This document shows positions 25,871 to 34,289 of a stretch of 64,000 bases of DNA, one piece after another. The notes beneath the pieces are model-generated. The model was not told where the DNA came from and did no database searches. It worked only from the letters and a program-made list of their open reading frames with translations. Each line of letters begins with the position of its first letter. The first letter of the stretch is position 1. Source of the stretch: Bacteroidia bacterium. Its GTDB lineage: Bacteria; Bacteroidota; Bacteroidia; Cytophagales; JAAEPT01. The stretch covers positions 1-64,000 of the forward strand of contig JAUIJC010000012.1 in the NCBI GenBank assembly GCA_030431525.1, in the 5' to 3' direction. Made by a program: the position numbers and the translations under genes.

Positions 25871-27578
25871 ATTCAGGATAATAAAGTGTTTCGCTCAAGC
25901 TGGCTCCCGGAGGAACCATTGGGAATACATTGTCTTCTTTAATGACGCGGGCGTGGATGAGGAAAGGTCCATCATGCAATTCCGCCTCGCGAATGGCGAC
26001 TTTCAAGTCCTCAGCGTTTTCGGCTTTAGCCCATTTGATGCCATAGGATTCGCAGAGCATGCCGTAATCTGGATTGAGCATGTCAACGCCGGAGTAGTTG
26101 CGGTCAAAGAACTGCTCTTGCCACTGGCGCACCATGCCCAAGTAGTTGTTGTCCAACAACAGGATTTTGACGTTCCAGCGCTCCTGAACCAAGGTGATCA
26201 TTTCCTGAAGGTTCATTTGGAAGGAGCCATCCCCTGTAATACACCAGACCGTCTTATTGGGCTGTGCGGCTTGGGCACCCATCGCAGCAGGAAGGCCAAA
26301 GCCCATGGAGCCGAGTCCGCCAGAAGTCAAAAACTCGAACGGCCCGAGCTTTCTCAGGTATTGACCTGCCCACATTTGGTGCTGGCCTACATCCGTAGCC
26401 ACAACCACATTGCCTTTGATGCTCTTGTTCAAAATATCGCAGGCGGTGGCGGTTCCGAAAGTCTCGTGATTTCGACGCTTTAAAGGGTAGTGGTTCCGCA
26501 GTTCCTTGAGTTCATCCACCCACACCTGACGGCGGAAATGACTTGAACGGGTCAAGGTCGTTGGGAACTCCATCAGCATCGTCTTGATATCGCTATGGAG
26601 GAAAACCTTGGTCGGAACATTTTTAGAGCCTTCGCTGTCGTCAATGTCCACGTGAATGATATTGGCGTTAGGCGCAAAGTCCTTCAGACGACCTGTGATT
26701 CGGTCGTCAAAACGAATGCCCATGGCCACAATCACATCGGCTTTTTGTACGGCTTCGTTGGCGTATTTCATGCCGTGCATGCCCAACCAAGAGAAGTACA
26801 AAGGGTCATCGGTAGGCAAAATGCCAATGCCGTGAATCGTCGAAATGGTCGGGATATGCTCCTTGTGAACAAAGCGACGGAAATCTTCAACAGCATCTGA
26901 CAACAAAATGCCGTGTCCAGCAATAATCAACGGGCGCTCCGCTTGTGAAAGCAACTGAACAGCCTTGTCGATGGCCTCTGGGTGGGCATTATAGAAACGA
27001 TGATGGAAGGGCTTGATAAAGTTTTCTTCCCAGTCATCAGCCACTTCAAATTCCTGTTCTTGAATATCCTTTGGAACATCAATCAGCACAGGACCAGGAC
27101 GGCCATTGATACTTAACTCATAAGCCTCGCGGAAAATCTCCTCGGCTTTTGACAAGTCTTTCAGGATCCATGTCTTCTTGGTGAAGGGCATGCAGATTCC
27201 CGTAATGTCCGTCTCTTGGAAGGCGTCGCTACCAATCAAATGACTGGGAACCTGTCCTGTAATGGCCACCATGGGCACGGAATCGCCATAAGCGTCAGCA
27301 ATGCCTGTAACCAAATTGGTGGCGCCAGGGCCAGAAGTAGCCAAACAAAAGCCAGGTTTGTGGGCCTGTGTTCTTGCGTATCCTTGGGCAGCGAAGGCTG
27401 CGGCCTGTTCATGGCGCACCAACACACACTTCAGCGAGGTGTTTGCCAAGGCGTCATAAATCGGAAGGATAGCGCCTCCTGGATAGGCAAACAGGTGTCC
27501 CGCCTCCAACTTTTCGAGAATTCGAACGATATAGTCTGCTCCTCTGAGTTTCACGGAGAGAGGGTTTTTTAGGTACAA
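25869..27578 (-). CDS. ilvB: Acetolactate synthase large subunit
   Basis: A 569-aa ThDP enzyme condensing pyruvate (or 2-ketobutyrate), the first step of branched-chain amino-acid synthesis. Motifs are GAILPIYDAL, the catalytic Glu in VRHEQAAAFAAQGYAR, GPGATNLVTGIADAYGDSVPMVAITGQVP, and the ThDP-Mg motif GDGSFQMNLQEMITLVQERWNVKILLLDNNYLG (given in two parts: GDGSFQMNLQEM and the LDNNYLG end). FAD-binding middle domain present. Paired with the ACT gene downstream; divergent from hisC. The remaining ilv/leu genes are not in the window. Confidence 0.95.
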   Translation of the reverse strand: MYLKNPLSVKLRGADYIVRILEKLEAGHLFAYPGGAILPIYDALANTSLKCVLVRHEQAAAFAAQGYARTQAHKPGFCLATSGPGATNLVTGIADAYGDSVPMVAITGQVPSHLIGSDAFQETDITGICMPFTKKTWILKDLSKAEEIFREAYELSINGRPGPVLIDVPKDIQEQEFEVADDWEENFIKPFHHRFYNAHPEAIDKAVQLLSQAERPLIIAGHGILLSDAVEDFRRFVHKEHIPTISTIHGIGILPTDDPLYFSWLGMHGMKYANEAVQKADVIVAMGIRFDDRITGRLKDFAPNANIIHVDIDDSEGSKNVPTKVFLHSDIKTMLMEFPTTLTRSSHFRRQVWVDELKELRNHYPLKRRNHETFGTATACDILNKSIKGNVVVATDVGQHQMWAGQYLRKLGPFEFLTSGGLGSMGFGLPAAMGAQAAQPNKTVWCITGDGSFQMNLQEMITLVQERWNVKILLLDNNYLGMVRQWQEQFFDRNYSGVDMLNPDYGMLCESYGIKWAKAENAEDLKVAIREAELHDGPFLIHARVIKEDNVFPMVPPGASLSETLYYPE

Positions 27579-27630
27579 AATCCCAAGAGCAAGAGGGTGT
27601 TCTCCTCCATTTTCTCAGGTGTTTAATCAT

Positions 27631-27638
27631 CAAAATTA
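27631..27638 (-). promoter_or_regulatory. Candidate -7 box of ilvB
   Basis: On the minus strand TAATTTTG matches TAnnTTTG about 50 bases upstream of the ilvB start. No good -33 TTG is seen, so support is weak. No leader peptide or T-box was recognised. Confidence 0.3.
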
Positions 27639-27846
27639 CCACAAAAAAAGCTTTTGAACCACAGGGGTAGGAAAGTCATAGCTGTTTGTACCATTCTGTT
27701 AATGGTATCTTGTTGATAGTGAGTTGGTCTTGAGTATTAATGGAGGGCTTTTGAAACAATTAGAGGTGTAAGGAAAAGCGCATAAATCGGGAAAAATGTC
27801 CTAACTTGGTAGTTTACAGCACTTATCACAGCCTTTGTGCCTCATT

Positions 27847-28908
27847 ATGTTTGACTTGCAAAGCCTTTTGCGCGAAAATATTCGCACCATCAAACCCTAT
27901 TCTTCTGCCCGTGACGAATACACTGGAGCGGAAGGCATTTTCTTGGACGCCAACGAAAACCCGACTGGGTCGGTGTGCGAAGGGGAGTTCAACCGTTACC
28001 CTGACCCGCTTCAGCGCGAGTTAAAGGTGCGTTTGGGCGAGGTCAAAGGCGTAGTGCCTGAGAAGATTTTCTTGGGCAACGGTAGCGACGAGGGCATCGA
28101 CTTGCTCTTCCGTGCATTCTGCCGTCCAGGGGTGGACAATGTCATCACCATGCCACCAACCTACGGCATGTATCAGGTTTGCGCCGATATCAATGATGTG
28201 GAGGTTCGTACAGTCTCCTTGACCCCAGACTTCCAAATTGATGTGGAAGGTGTGCTTGCCGCTGTGGATCAAAACACCAAAGCCATTTTTGTTTGCTCTC
28301 CGAATAACCCAACGGGCAACAGCTTGGCTGACGCAGATATTGAGCGATTGCTCAAGGAATTCAACGGCATTGTGGTGGTGGATGAAGCCTATATCGACTT
28401 CTCTAATGAAGTGAGCTTTGTACGGCGTTTGGAAGAATTCCCGAACCTATTGGTGCTACAGACTTTCTCCAAGGCATGGGGAATGGCCGCCCTGCGTTTG
28501 GGCATGGCCTTCGGTTCCGAGGAGTTGATCGCCGTTTTCAACCGAATCAAATACCCATATAACGTCAATATCCTCACCCAAGAGAAGGGCTTGGAGGCAT
28601 TGCAAAATGTCCTCAAGAAGGAAATGATGGTGCAGGACATCCTCTTTGAGCGCGAGATGCTCACTGATGCCCTGTCCAAATTGGAGAGCTGTGAGAAGAT
28701 TTACCCGTCGGACGCCAACTTTATCTTGGCCAAGTTCAAGGTCGATGCCACGGCTCTTTATAACCAATTGGTAGAACACAAAATCATTGTCCGCAACCGC
28801 AACAGCGTAACCCTATGCGAAGGTTGTTTGCGGATTACCATCGGAACCGCCGAGGAGAACAAGGCATTGTTGGAGGCGATTAAGGAATTGCAGGCGGTGG
28901 TTGGCTGA
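27847..28908 (+). CDS. hisC: Histidinol-phosphate aminotransferase
   Basis: A 353-aa fold-type I PLP enzyme. It has LRENIRTIKPYSSARDEYTG, LDANENPTG (substrate loop), LGNGSDEGIDLLFRAF, CSPNNPTGN, VVVDEAYIDF, and the PLP lysine in TFSKAWGMAALRLG. It converts imidazole acetol phosphate to histidinol phosphate. Some homologues also act on aromatic amino acids. ATG 27847 is preferred over an upstream GTG. It stands alone, without other his genes. Confidence 0.92.
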   Translation: MFDLQSLLRENIRTIKPYSSARDEYTGAEGIFLDANENPTGSVCEGEFNRYPDPLQRELKVRLGEVKGVVPEKIFLGNGSDEGIDLLFRAFCRPGVDNVITMPPTYGMYQVCADINDVEVRTVSLTPDFQIDVEGVLAAVDQNTKAIFVCSPNNPTGNSLADADIERLLKEFNGIVVVDEAYIDFSNEVSFVRRLEEFPNLLVLQTFSKAWGMAALRLGMAFGSEELIAVFNRIKYPYNVNILTQEKGLEALQNVLKKEMMVQDILFEREMLTDALSKLESCEKIYPSDANFILAKFKVDATALYNQLVEHKIIVRNRNSVTLCEGCLRITIGTAEENKALLEAIKELQAVVG

Positions 28909-28937
28909 ATTTGTAACAATAGAATTTAATACCTAAA

Positions 28938-28985
28938 TGACCTCTCTGAAATATGGTTTAAGCCAGTTTTAGGGAGGTTTTTTTG
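28938..28985 (+). terminator. Terminator after hisC
   Basis: ACCTCTCT pairs with AGGGAGGT over a long loop and is followed by T7. The loop is long, so this is less certain. Confidence 0.5.
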
Positions 28986-28988
28986 CTT

Positions 28989-29672
28989 ATGATGTATCTA
29001 GTCTTCGGCGTAATAATCGCCTTTGGCATTGGTAGTTATCTTTATCAACGAAAGAAGGATCGGGAGCGCACAGAAGCCATGATAAAAGTGGCGAAGACCT
29101 TGGAATTGCCTTTCCAAGAGGAAAACCCAAACCTCGAAAATGCTTGTGAACAGGTGTCCATTTTCAAGAATGATAGAATCAATAAGATTCGGAATATCAT
29201 CCCTATTGAGGGCGAAGGCACAAGGGTAGAATTGTTTGATCTGAGACTGACCCAAGGTTCTGGAAAACATAGCTCCAACCATGACCAGACGGCTTACCGA
29301 TTGACCTTGACCAATTCTGATTACAAATTTCCAGAGTTTCGGATGGAGCCAGAAGGGTTTATGGATACCGTTTCCAAATGGTTTGGTGGACAGGACATCA
29401 ACTTTGAGCGTTACCAAAAGTTTTCAAACGATTACCGCCTACGTGGGGAAAACGAGAAGGCGATTCGCACCCTGTTTAATGATGAGTTATTGGCTACCCT
29501 TCAGAAACGTCGTGATGGTCTTCATGTAGAGGTCAGCAGGAATTCGCTATATATCTATCGTTTTGAGCATCATGCTGATGCGACCACCAAAAAGGTTCAG
29601 GAATATGTAAAGCGCTATCATTCTATTGGCATGGCGTTTAAAAAGGCTTTGGAGGCTGATTTGGTTGTTTGA
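28989..29672 (+). CDS. Membrane-anchored protein of unknown function, copy 1
   Basis: About 227 aa. The N-terminal helix (MYLVFGVIIAFGIGSYLYQ) is followed by a basic RKKDRERT patch, so the rest faces the cytoplasm. The soluble domain has VELFDLRLTQGSGKHSSNHDQTAYRL, a pattern like proteins annotated DUF3137-type (FDY-x-Y-TGSGK...QTV). It continues with FRMEPEGF, YRLRGENEKAIRTLFNDELLATLQKR, and a YHSIGMAFKKALEA end. It is about 45% identical by eye to the next gene. No catalytic motif is obvious. Confidence 0.68.
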   Translation: MMYLVFGVIIAFGIGSYLYQRKKDRERTEAMIKVAKTLELPFQEENPNLENACEQVSIFKNDRINKIRNIIPIEGEGTRVELFDLRLTQGSGKHSSNHDQTAYRLTLTNSDYKFPEFRMEPEGFMDTVSKWFGGQDINFERYQKFSNDYRLRGENEKAIRTLFNDELLATLQKRRDGLHVEVSRNSLYIYRFEHHADATTKKVQEYVKRYHSIGMAFKKALEADLVV

Positions 29673-29687
29673 TAATTAGTGCAAGTA

Positions 29688-30383
29688 ATGGAAGCACTTT
29701 TTCTTTTAATCATCATCGGTATTTTAATTGTAGGCTCATTCCTTCTTTATTTCCATATCAAGAGACAAAAAGAGAGAACAAAAGCCTTTGAATTGGTTGC
29801 CAAGGCATTGGGTTATTCTTTTAGAGAGACTGATGAAAAGTTAAAGACAGCTTTTAAAAAGACTTCAATTTATAGGAGCCGAGGCAGTTCTATCAGGAAT
29901 GTTATTACAGTAAGGGAAGAAGGGGCTAATGCTGATGTTTTTGAGTTCAGATTTAGTCGAGGAACTGAGGAGAGTAGAAGGGTTTATGATCAGACCGTTT
30001 ATAGACTTAGACTAACAGACTCTTCAACCAAGTTTCCAGAATTCCTGTTGGAACCACATGATTTTTTAGATTCCATTGCCAAATGGTTCGGTGGACAAAG
30101 TATAGAGTTTAAGTCCTTCCCTGAGTTTTCAGATAGGTATCGACTGAGAGGTGAGAATGAAAAAATGATTCGATATCTGTTTAATGATGAGTTGGTTAGA
30201 CTTCTTTTAAAAAGGAGAGAAGGACTTTTTTTGGAGGTTGTGGGAGATTCGATGTATATGTACAGAGAAGATCATCAAGCTAAGCCGACGAAGGAATCTG
30301 TTCAGGATTATTTTAGACGTTATCACTCCATCGGCATGGCTTTCAAAAAAGCATTGGAAGAGTCGGTTTCCATTCAGGAGTGA
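29688..30383 (+). CDS. Membrane-anchored protein of unknown function, copy 2
   Basis: About 231 aa from the ATG at 29688 (a GTG at 29679 is possible). It is a tandem paralogue of the preceding gene, with the same N-terminal helix plus HIKRQKERTKAF, ADVFEFRFSRGTEESRRVYDQTVYRLRLTDS, KWFGGQSIEF, YRLRGENEKMIRYLFNDELVRLLLKRREGLFLEV and YHSIGMAFKKALEE (segments listed separately). Much more A/T-rich than copy 1, suggesting different ages or relaxed constraint. 15 bases separate the genes, so they form an operon. Confidence 0.66.
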   Translation: MEALFLLIIIGILIVGSFLLYFHIKRQKERTKAFELVAKALGYSFRETDEKLKTAFKKTSIYRSRGSSIRNVITVREEGANADVFEFRFSRGTEESRRVYDQTVYRLRLTDSSTKFPEFLLEPHDFLDSIAKWFGGQSIEFKSFPEFSDRYRLRGENEKMIRYLFNDELVRLLLKRREGLFLEVVGDSMYMYREDHQAKPTKESVQDYFRRYHSIGMAFKKALEESVSIQE

Positions 30384-30435
30384 TTCAGTGCACGGTATCG
30401 CAGGGCACAAGGCCCTACGTTACTGACAGCGAGTG

Positions 30436-31086
30436 CTACTTTTTTACCTTCAACCGAAATTTTAATTGGCTGAAAAACTCCCGTTGTTTTCGTTCTTCTT
30501 CAGAGGAAGAATTTCCCACTTTCAGGCCAACCCGTTTGTGTGCAGTGATGGGAGAGGGCGTGGTTTTATGAGGAACCAGCTTAACGGCTCCTTCAAAAAT
30601 ATGGCTTCGGTGAATCAGCTGAAGACGTTCCTTTTCAGCATCCGTCCACTTCAAGGATTGACGCCATTCATCGCTTCCCATTTTTAGCCGTTTTCGTCCC
30701 TGTTCCCCGCGGACAATGGTTTTCAGACTGGTGGCTGAACCATCACGGAAATCCAGTTCTCTGATTTGAATGCCTCCATATATGCCGAGTTCGCAGTTTC
30801 CGCAGGTAATGTCGATGCCTGAATAATTTGGAGCTCGCTTGCCGTCATAATGCAAGTAAAAGGTGTCAGCTTTGAGTTGTTCGTCAAAGCGGTGGGTGAA
30901 CGGGTCTTCAAAATGATGGGGGATAAACAGGTAAAGCTCCACGGCGGTAATTCGCCAAGTCTCCCCAAAGGCTTCCAGTTTGTACTCAAAAAAGAGCTTG
31001 TGAGCTACCTGCTGAAACCAATGTTCAATTTCATCAAGTGATTGGAATGTTTGGGCTTGGAAGGTTGGGGGAGGGGGAATTGTCAT
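30436..31086 (-). CDS. Uncharacterised protein, possibly remotely AAG-glycosylase-like
   Basis: A 216-aa soluble protein. The central part reads TAVELYLFIPHHFEDPFTH, KADTFYLHYDG, GIDITCGN and YGGIQIREL. The order V-E-x-Y, D...TH, FYLHY, GG-x-I-R is reminiscent of the alkyladenine glycosylase (Mpg) fold (VETEAY, ASHA, YVYLIYG, AVLIRA), but the match is weak and the length is shorter. The C-terminal 60 residues are charged and basic. The stop is followed by a tract rich in basic codons. I do not assign a function. Confidence 0.55.
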   Translation of the reverse strand: MTIPPPPTFQAQTFQSLDEIEHWFQQVAHKLFFEYKLEAFGETWRITAVELYLFIPHHFEDPFTHRFDEQLKADTFYLHYDGKRAPNYSGIDITCGNCELGIYGGIQIRELDFRDGSATSLKTIVRGEQGRKRLKMGSDEWRQSLKWTDAEKERLQLIHRSHIFEGAVKLVPHKTTPSPITAHKRVGLKVGNSSSEEERKQREFFSQLKFRLKVKK

Positions 31087-31120
31087 GTGGTGAAATTAGG
31101 ATTTAATGGACGTAGTTCAA

Positions 31121-31247
31121 CCCCACCTCTGTCCTCCCCTTATCTAAGGGGAGGAGAATGTTACAGCTAATACATCCCAATAGTGGTTTTCAGACTACAG
31201 ACTGGTGGTATCTCCTCCCCTTGGATAAGGGGAGGACAGAGGTGGGG
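31121..31247. repeat. Long intergenic inverted repeat (37-bp arms)
   Basis: The left arm at 31121-31157 begins CCCCACCTCTGTCCTCCCCT. The right arm at 31211-31247 is its complement with one mismatch. Each arm also contains its own small palindrome (CTCCCCTTATCTAAGGGGAG type). A 53-base loop lies between. It stands between divergent genes and looks like a dispersed repeat, not a terminator. Confidence 0.85.
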
Positions 31248-31441
31248 TCGACCCAGAGTTTTGGGACGGACACACATGCCCCTTCATGTCCCCTTTTTCA
31301 TTAACCCACAGTTTCTTAAACCTTAAGTCCCTATATTTAGAATAACACCCAGCCTGAAATGGTTACCACCAAAGGAGCGCCAGCACTTTTAAAGGATTGG
31401 GAAAATCTTTTAGGGCCGTGAAAAAACAGCCCAAATGCTAA

Positions 31442-31454
31442 TCCCATTTTGGGA
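31442..31454. promoter_or_regulatory. Palindrome TCCCA-N3-TGGGA upstream of the histidine kinase
   Basis: A shorter copy of the TTCCCA-N3-TGGGAA element found at 4032 and 4893, 67 bases before the kinase ATG. The spacer (TTT) equals that of the 4032 site. Confidence 0.4.
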
Positions 31455-31520
31455 AAAGCCCGTATTAGGAAGGGAACTGGGCCATTTTTAGCTTCTGAGG
31501 CCCCACTTACTTTTTTGTCT

Positions 31521-33335
31521 ATGAATCACCATACCAATACATGTCTCTTGTTGTCCCTCGTGCCAGACGATTCCATGAATTATCTGGAAAACTGCCTGCT
31601 GTTCTCCAATCAGCTGATGAGCCACCTCTCCATTGAGGGCTTTTCTCTATGGCCCAAGGGCGGAAAAACGCCCGCCTACGAGTCGGGAAAAGTGCCCGAA
31701 AGTTTAAAGGAGGAAGCCGAGCATTTTGAATTGATGGGGCAGGAATGGATGGAAACCAAGGAGGGAGTTTGGTTTGCACTCAAGGGCGTTGGACAATGTT
31801 TTTTGGTGTCCAAGGATAAAGAGTGGTTGAAGGATTCCGTGCCTGAATTATGGGTCGGCGTGTTTAACCGTTTGGCCAAGGTACTTCGCAAGGCTTCCAA
31901 AGGCGGTGAGTCTTTAGATAAGAAAATGCAACAGCATTTGGACACCATCGTGGTGATGGCTCGCCGTTTGGGCAATAACATCCAAGAGGAGGAAGCCCGC
32001 AGAATGCTGGAATTGATTATCCAGTCGGGCGAGGACCTTATCGGAGAGGTGCAAAGCCAGCATGGCAAACAGGTGGTTCAGCCGGAGCCATTTTCCATCG
32101 GCCAGTTATGCGCTGAGTTGGAAGGGATTTATGGCCCAAAGGCCAGAGAAAAAGGCCTTACGTTCAGTTTGATTTTGTCGGGTGTTCCCGATGGACTGAT
32201 GGGCGACAAGCTATGCATCCGTCAGGCTCTGATGCCTTTGCTGGATAACGCTTTGAAATTTACCCCGAACGGAAAGGTCGCGCTTGAAATCTTCAGCAAG
32301 GAAATCAAGGAAGGTTCCTGCCGTGTGCATTTTAAAATTGAGGACACGGGGGTGGGCATCACCCAAGACCGTCTTGGTCGCATTTTCGAATTCTTCTCGC
32401 CGAGCAATGACCTACTGCCAGATTCTTCTGGGGTGACTGGCTTGGGCTTGGGCATTAGCAAGAAAATCATTGAGGCCATGGACGGAAAGCTCTTGGTGCG
32501 CAGTGAGCCGAAGAAAGGCTCCACGTTCCACTTCGCCTTGGATTTGCCCCTTTCGGGACCGATGGAATCGGAGGGCGATGCGATTGATGCCGATTATACT
32601 AAGCTGAAAGGGGTGAGGGTGTTGGTGGCCGAGGACAATGTGTGCAACCAGTTGCTGTTGCAGAAGATGTTGGAAAATGTGGAGGCGGATTTTGAAATCG
32701 TGGATAACGGTTTGGATGCCGTGGAAGAGCTCAAAAGAAAGGTTTTCGATGTGGTGTTGATGGATGTGCAGATGCCCACCATGGATGGCTTGGAAGCTGT
32801 CCAGCAAATTCGCGGGGTGCTGAACCTTGGGATTCCCGTGGTGGCCATGAGTTCCCGTTCCGCCAATGCCGACCGTCTTCGCTATATGTACGCCGGCATG
32901 GATGAGCTTCTGGCAAAGCCTTTTGACAATGTGGAGCTTTCAACCGTGTTGATTAGCTTATTGCGAAAGCGCGGACAGGACGTCGGAAAGAAATGTTTTT
33001 CTCTGACCCGATTGGAGGAAATGGCTGGCAACGACATCCATTTTATCAAGAACATGATGAATTCCATGGTGCGTGATGTCACCGGTTTGTTGGGAGGAAT
33101 TGCCTGTAGTTGGAAGCGCGGGGATATGGAGCAGGTGATTGATTTAGGGCATCAGCTTCGTGGCACCTGCGACTTTTTTGACGCCAAGATTTTGGTGGAG
33201 GCCATTGACGATATGGAGCAAGGTTTTGAGCAGAGCGTGGGACTGCGGGAGTTTGGGAATTGCGTCAACCAAGTGAAGCTGGCTGGCCATGAATTCCTGA
33301 GCCAGCTCAGGGGGGAGTTGACTTTGATGCGGTGA
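31521..33335 (+). CDS. Hybrid histidine kinase with receiver and Hpt domains, atypical H-box
   Basis: A 604-aa cytoplasmic protein with no membrane helix. The N-terminal ~110 residues look GAF/PAS-like. A helical hairpin near residues 130-170 (MQQHLDTIVVMARRLGNN) stands where HisKA should be but lacks the usual H-E/D-x-x-T/N-P. The ATPase domain is good: N box LLDNALKFTP (~240), G1 EDTGVGI (~273), G2 GLGLGISKKI (~307). The receiver has VLVAEDN, phospho-Asp in VLMDVQMP (~413) and the Lys of LAKPFD. The C-terminal Hpt has LGHQLRGTCDFF (His ~543). The target regulator is not in the window. Confidence 0.85.
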   Translation: MNHHTNTCLLLSLVPDDSMNYLENCLLFSNQLMSHLSIEGFSLWPKGGKTPAYESGKVPESLKEEAEHFELMGQEWMETKEGVWFALKGVGQCFLVSKDKEWLKDSVPELWVGVFNRLAKVLRKASKGGESLDKKMQQHLDTIVVMARRLGNNIQEEEARRMLELIIQSGEDLIGEVQSQHGKQVVQPEPFSIGQLCAELEGIYGPKAREKGLTFSLILSGVPDGLMGDKLCIRQALMPLLDNALKFTPNGKVALEIFSKEIKEGSCRVHFKIEDTGVGITQDRLGRIFEFFSPSNDLLPDSSGVTGLGLGISKKIIEAMDGKLLVRSEPKKGSTFHFALDLPLSGPMESEGDAIDADYTKLKGVRVLVAEDNVCNQLLLQKMLENVEADFEIVDNGLDAVEELKRKVFDVVLMDVQMPTMDGLEAVQQIRGVLNLGIPVVAMSSRSANADRLRYMYAGMDELLAKPFDNVELSTVLISLLRKRGQDVGKKCFSLTRLEEMAGNDIHFIKNMMNSMVRDVTGLLGGIACSWKRGDMEQVIDLGHQLRGTCDFFDAKILVEAIDDMEQGFEQSVGLREFGNCVNQVKLAGHEFLSQLRGELTLMR

Positions 33336-33346
33336 TTGCATGTAGG

Positions 33347-33402
33347 TCATAAAAAATAGCCCTGACAGGTTTCCAAAATCTGTCAGGGCTATTTTTTTAT
33401 GA
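33347..33402 (+). terminator. Terminator built on the CCTGACAGG repeat
   Basis: GTCATAAAAAATAGCCCTGACAG (split: GTCATAAAAAATAGCC, CTGACAG) pairs with CTGTCAGGGCTATTTTTTTATGAC (split similarly), a stem of over 20 bp with A- and T-runs inside. It lies between convergent genes. Same core as 39157-39199 and 63011-63081. Confidence 0.85.
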
Positions 33403-33411
33403 CTTACCTTT

Positions 33412-34134
33412 TCAAAGACTCAATTCAATCCGCTCTTTGCTATTCGCATGCACCGCATAAAAAGTTCCAGGCCACACATAGTTCGTTTCATTTGGCCCAT
33501 GAATAAGCACACCTGTAAGCAGGGCATAGTCAAATGGCTCCTTGTCAGAAACCTCAATTAGACGTTCAAAATCGTCAATCATGATTTCATGTGTGACTTT
33601 TGTGATCGTCTTTAGATCGGGTTTCTCTCCGTACTCCAGTTTTTCAAATATTTTGGACTTCAGCGTGCTTTGTTCAATGTCGTCCAAGTCCATGTGAAAG
33701 TGAACCTTGCCAGATTCAATTTCAGAAACAATGGCGATCAATGCACCGCATGCCGATGAAGGTTTGTCTCTTCCTTCACGCATGACTTTACTCACCTCAC
33801 CATCTTCAGAAATAGCGATATGTGGCATTCCTATAAACACATAGCGCTCTAAACCGTCAATGACTGGTGCGTGGCTGGTCGCCGCTGCAAATCCTGTTTT
33901 TCCCAAGGTCAATGGCCCAGCTAAGCTGGAAAAATTGAATACCTCTCCCCAAACCTTATCAGTTTGCTCCAGAAGAGGCATGGCGATTTCATCCCGACAA
34001 GTGGAGACACAGGCAAAGCTGTTGACATCATTAAAACCATGCTCCGTCAGTTTTGCATAGGTCTGAGCCAAGTAGTCATCCAAGGGGAGGCTACCAGGAA
34101 AGTGTTTATCAAGTGCTGATTGGAAGGTGGACAT
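33412..34134 (-). CDS. LCIB/C-like carbonic-anhydrase-domain protein
   Basis: A 240-aa protein resembling algal limiting-CO2-inducible proteins LCIB/LCIC (theta-type carbonic anhydrases). Diagnostic segments are HFPGSLPLDDYL, SFACVSTCRDEIA, WGEVFNFSSLAGPLTLGKTG, AATSHAPVIDGLERYVFIGM, PHIAISEDGEVSKVMREGR and SSACGALIAI. Candidate zinc ligands are Cys46, His88 and Cys129, with Asp48/Arg47 beside the metal. The start is the ATG at 34134; an in-frame extension to 34191 is unlikely. No carboxysome or bicarbonate transporter is nearby. Catalytic activity in bacteria of this family is documented for some members only. Confidence 0.78.
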   Translation of the reverse strand: MSTFQSALDKHFPGSLPLDDYLAQTYAKLTEHGFNDVNSFACVSTCRDEIAMPLLEQTDKVWGEVFNFSSLAGPLTLGKTGFAAATSHAPVIDGLERYVFIGMPHIAISEDGEVSKVMREGRDKPSSACGALIAIVSEIESGKVHFHMDLDDIEQSTLKSKIFEKLEYGEKPDLKTITKVTHEIMIDDFERLIEVSDKEPFDYALLTGVLIHGPNETNYVWPGTFYAVHANSKERIELSL

Positions 34135-34237
34135 GGTGCGAGTGATTTTTAAAGTATGAAAAAGTGTTAAAGCGTTTTTGGTTGTAGTCAAAGCTAACTA
34201 CTTCTCATGTAATACTTTATTAAAATGTGTTTGGGGC

Positions 34238-34289
34238 ATTCGAAATGTTGATGACAGTTTCGGGTGCATTTCTAAAGTGCTCGAGGAGG
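34238..34289 (-). repeat. Divergent copy of the cassette 3' flank repeat
   Basis: ATTCGAAATGTTGATGACAG and the following CTCGAGGAGG resemble the 96-bp repeats at 35828-35923 and 39264-39359 (about 39 of 52 positions by eye). It overlaps the last codons (PPRAL-stop) of the 34272-34616 gene. Confidence 0.5.

Noticed and set aside
25514-26483. Long plus-strand open frames across the ilv genes
   Set aside because: They are antisense shadows of ilvB and the ACT gene and cross the heptad hairpin.
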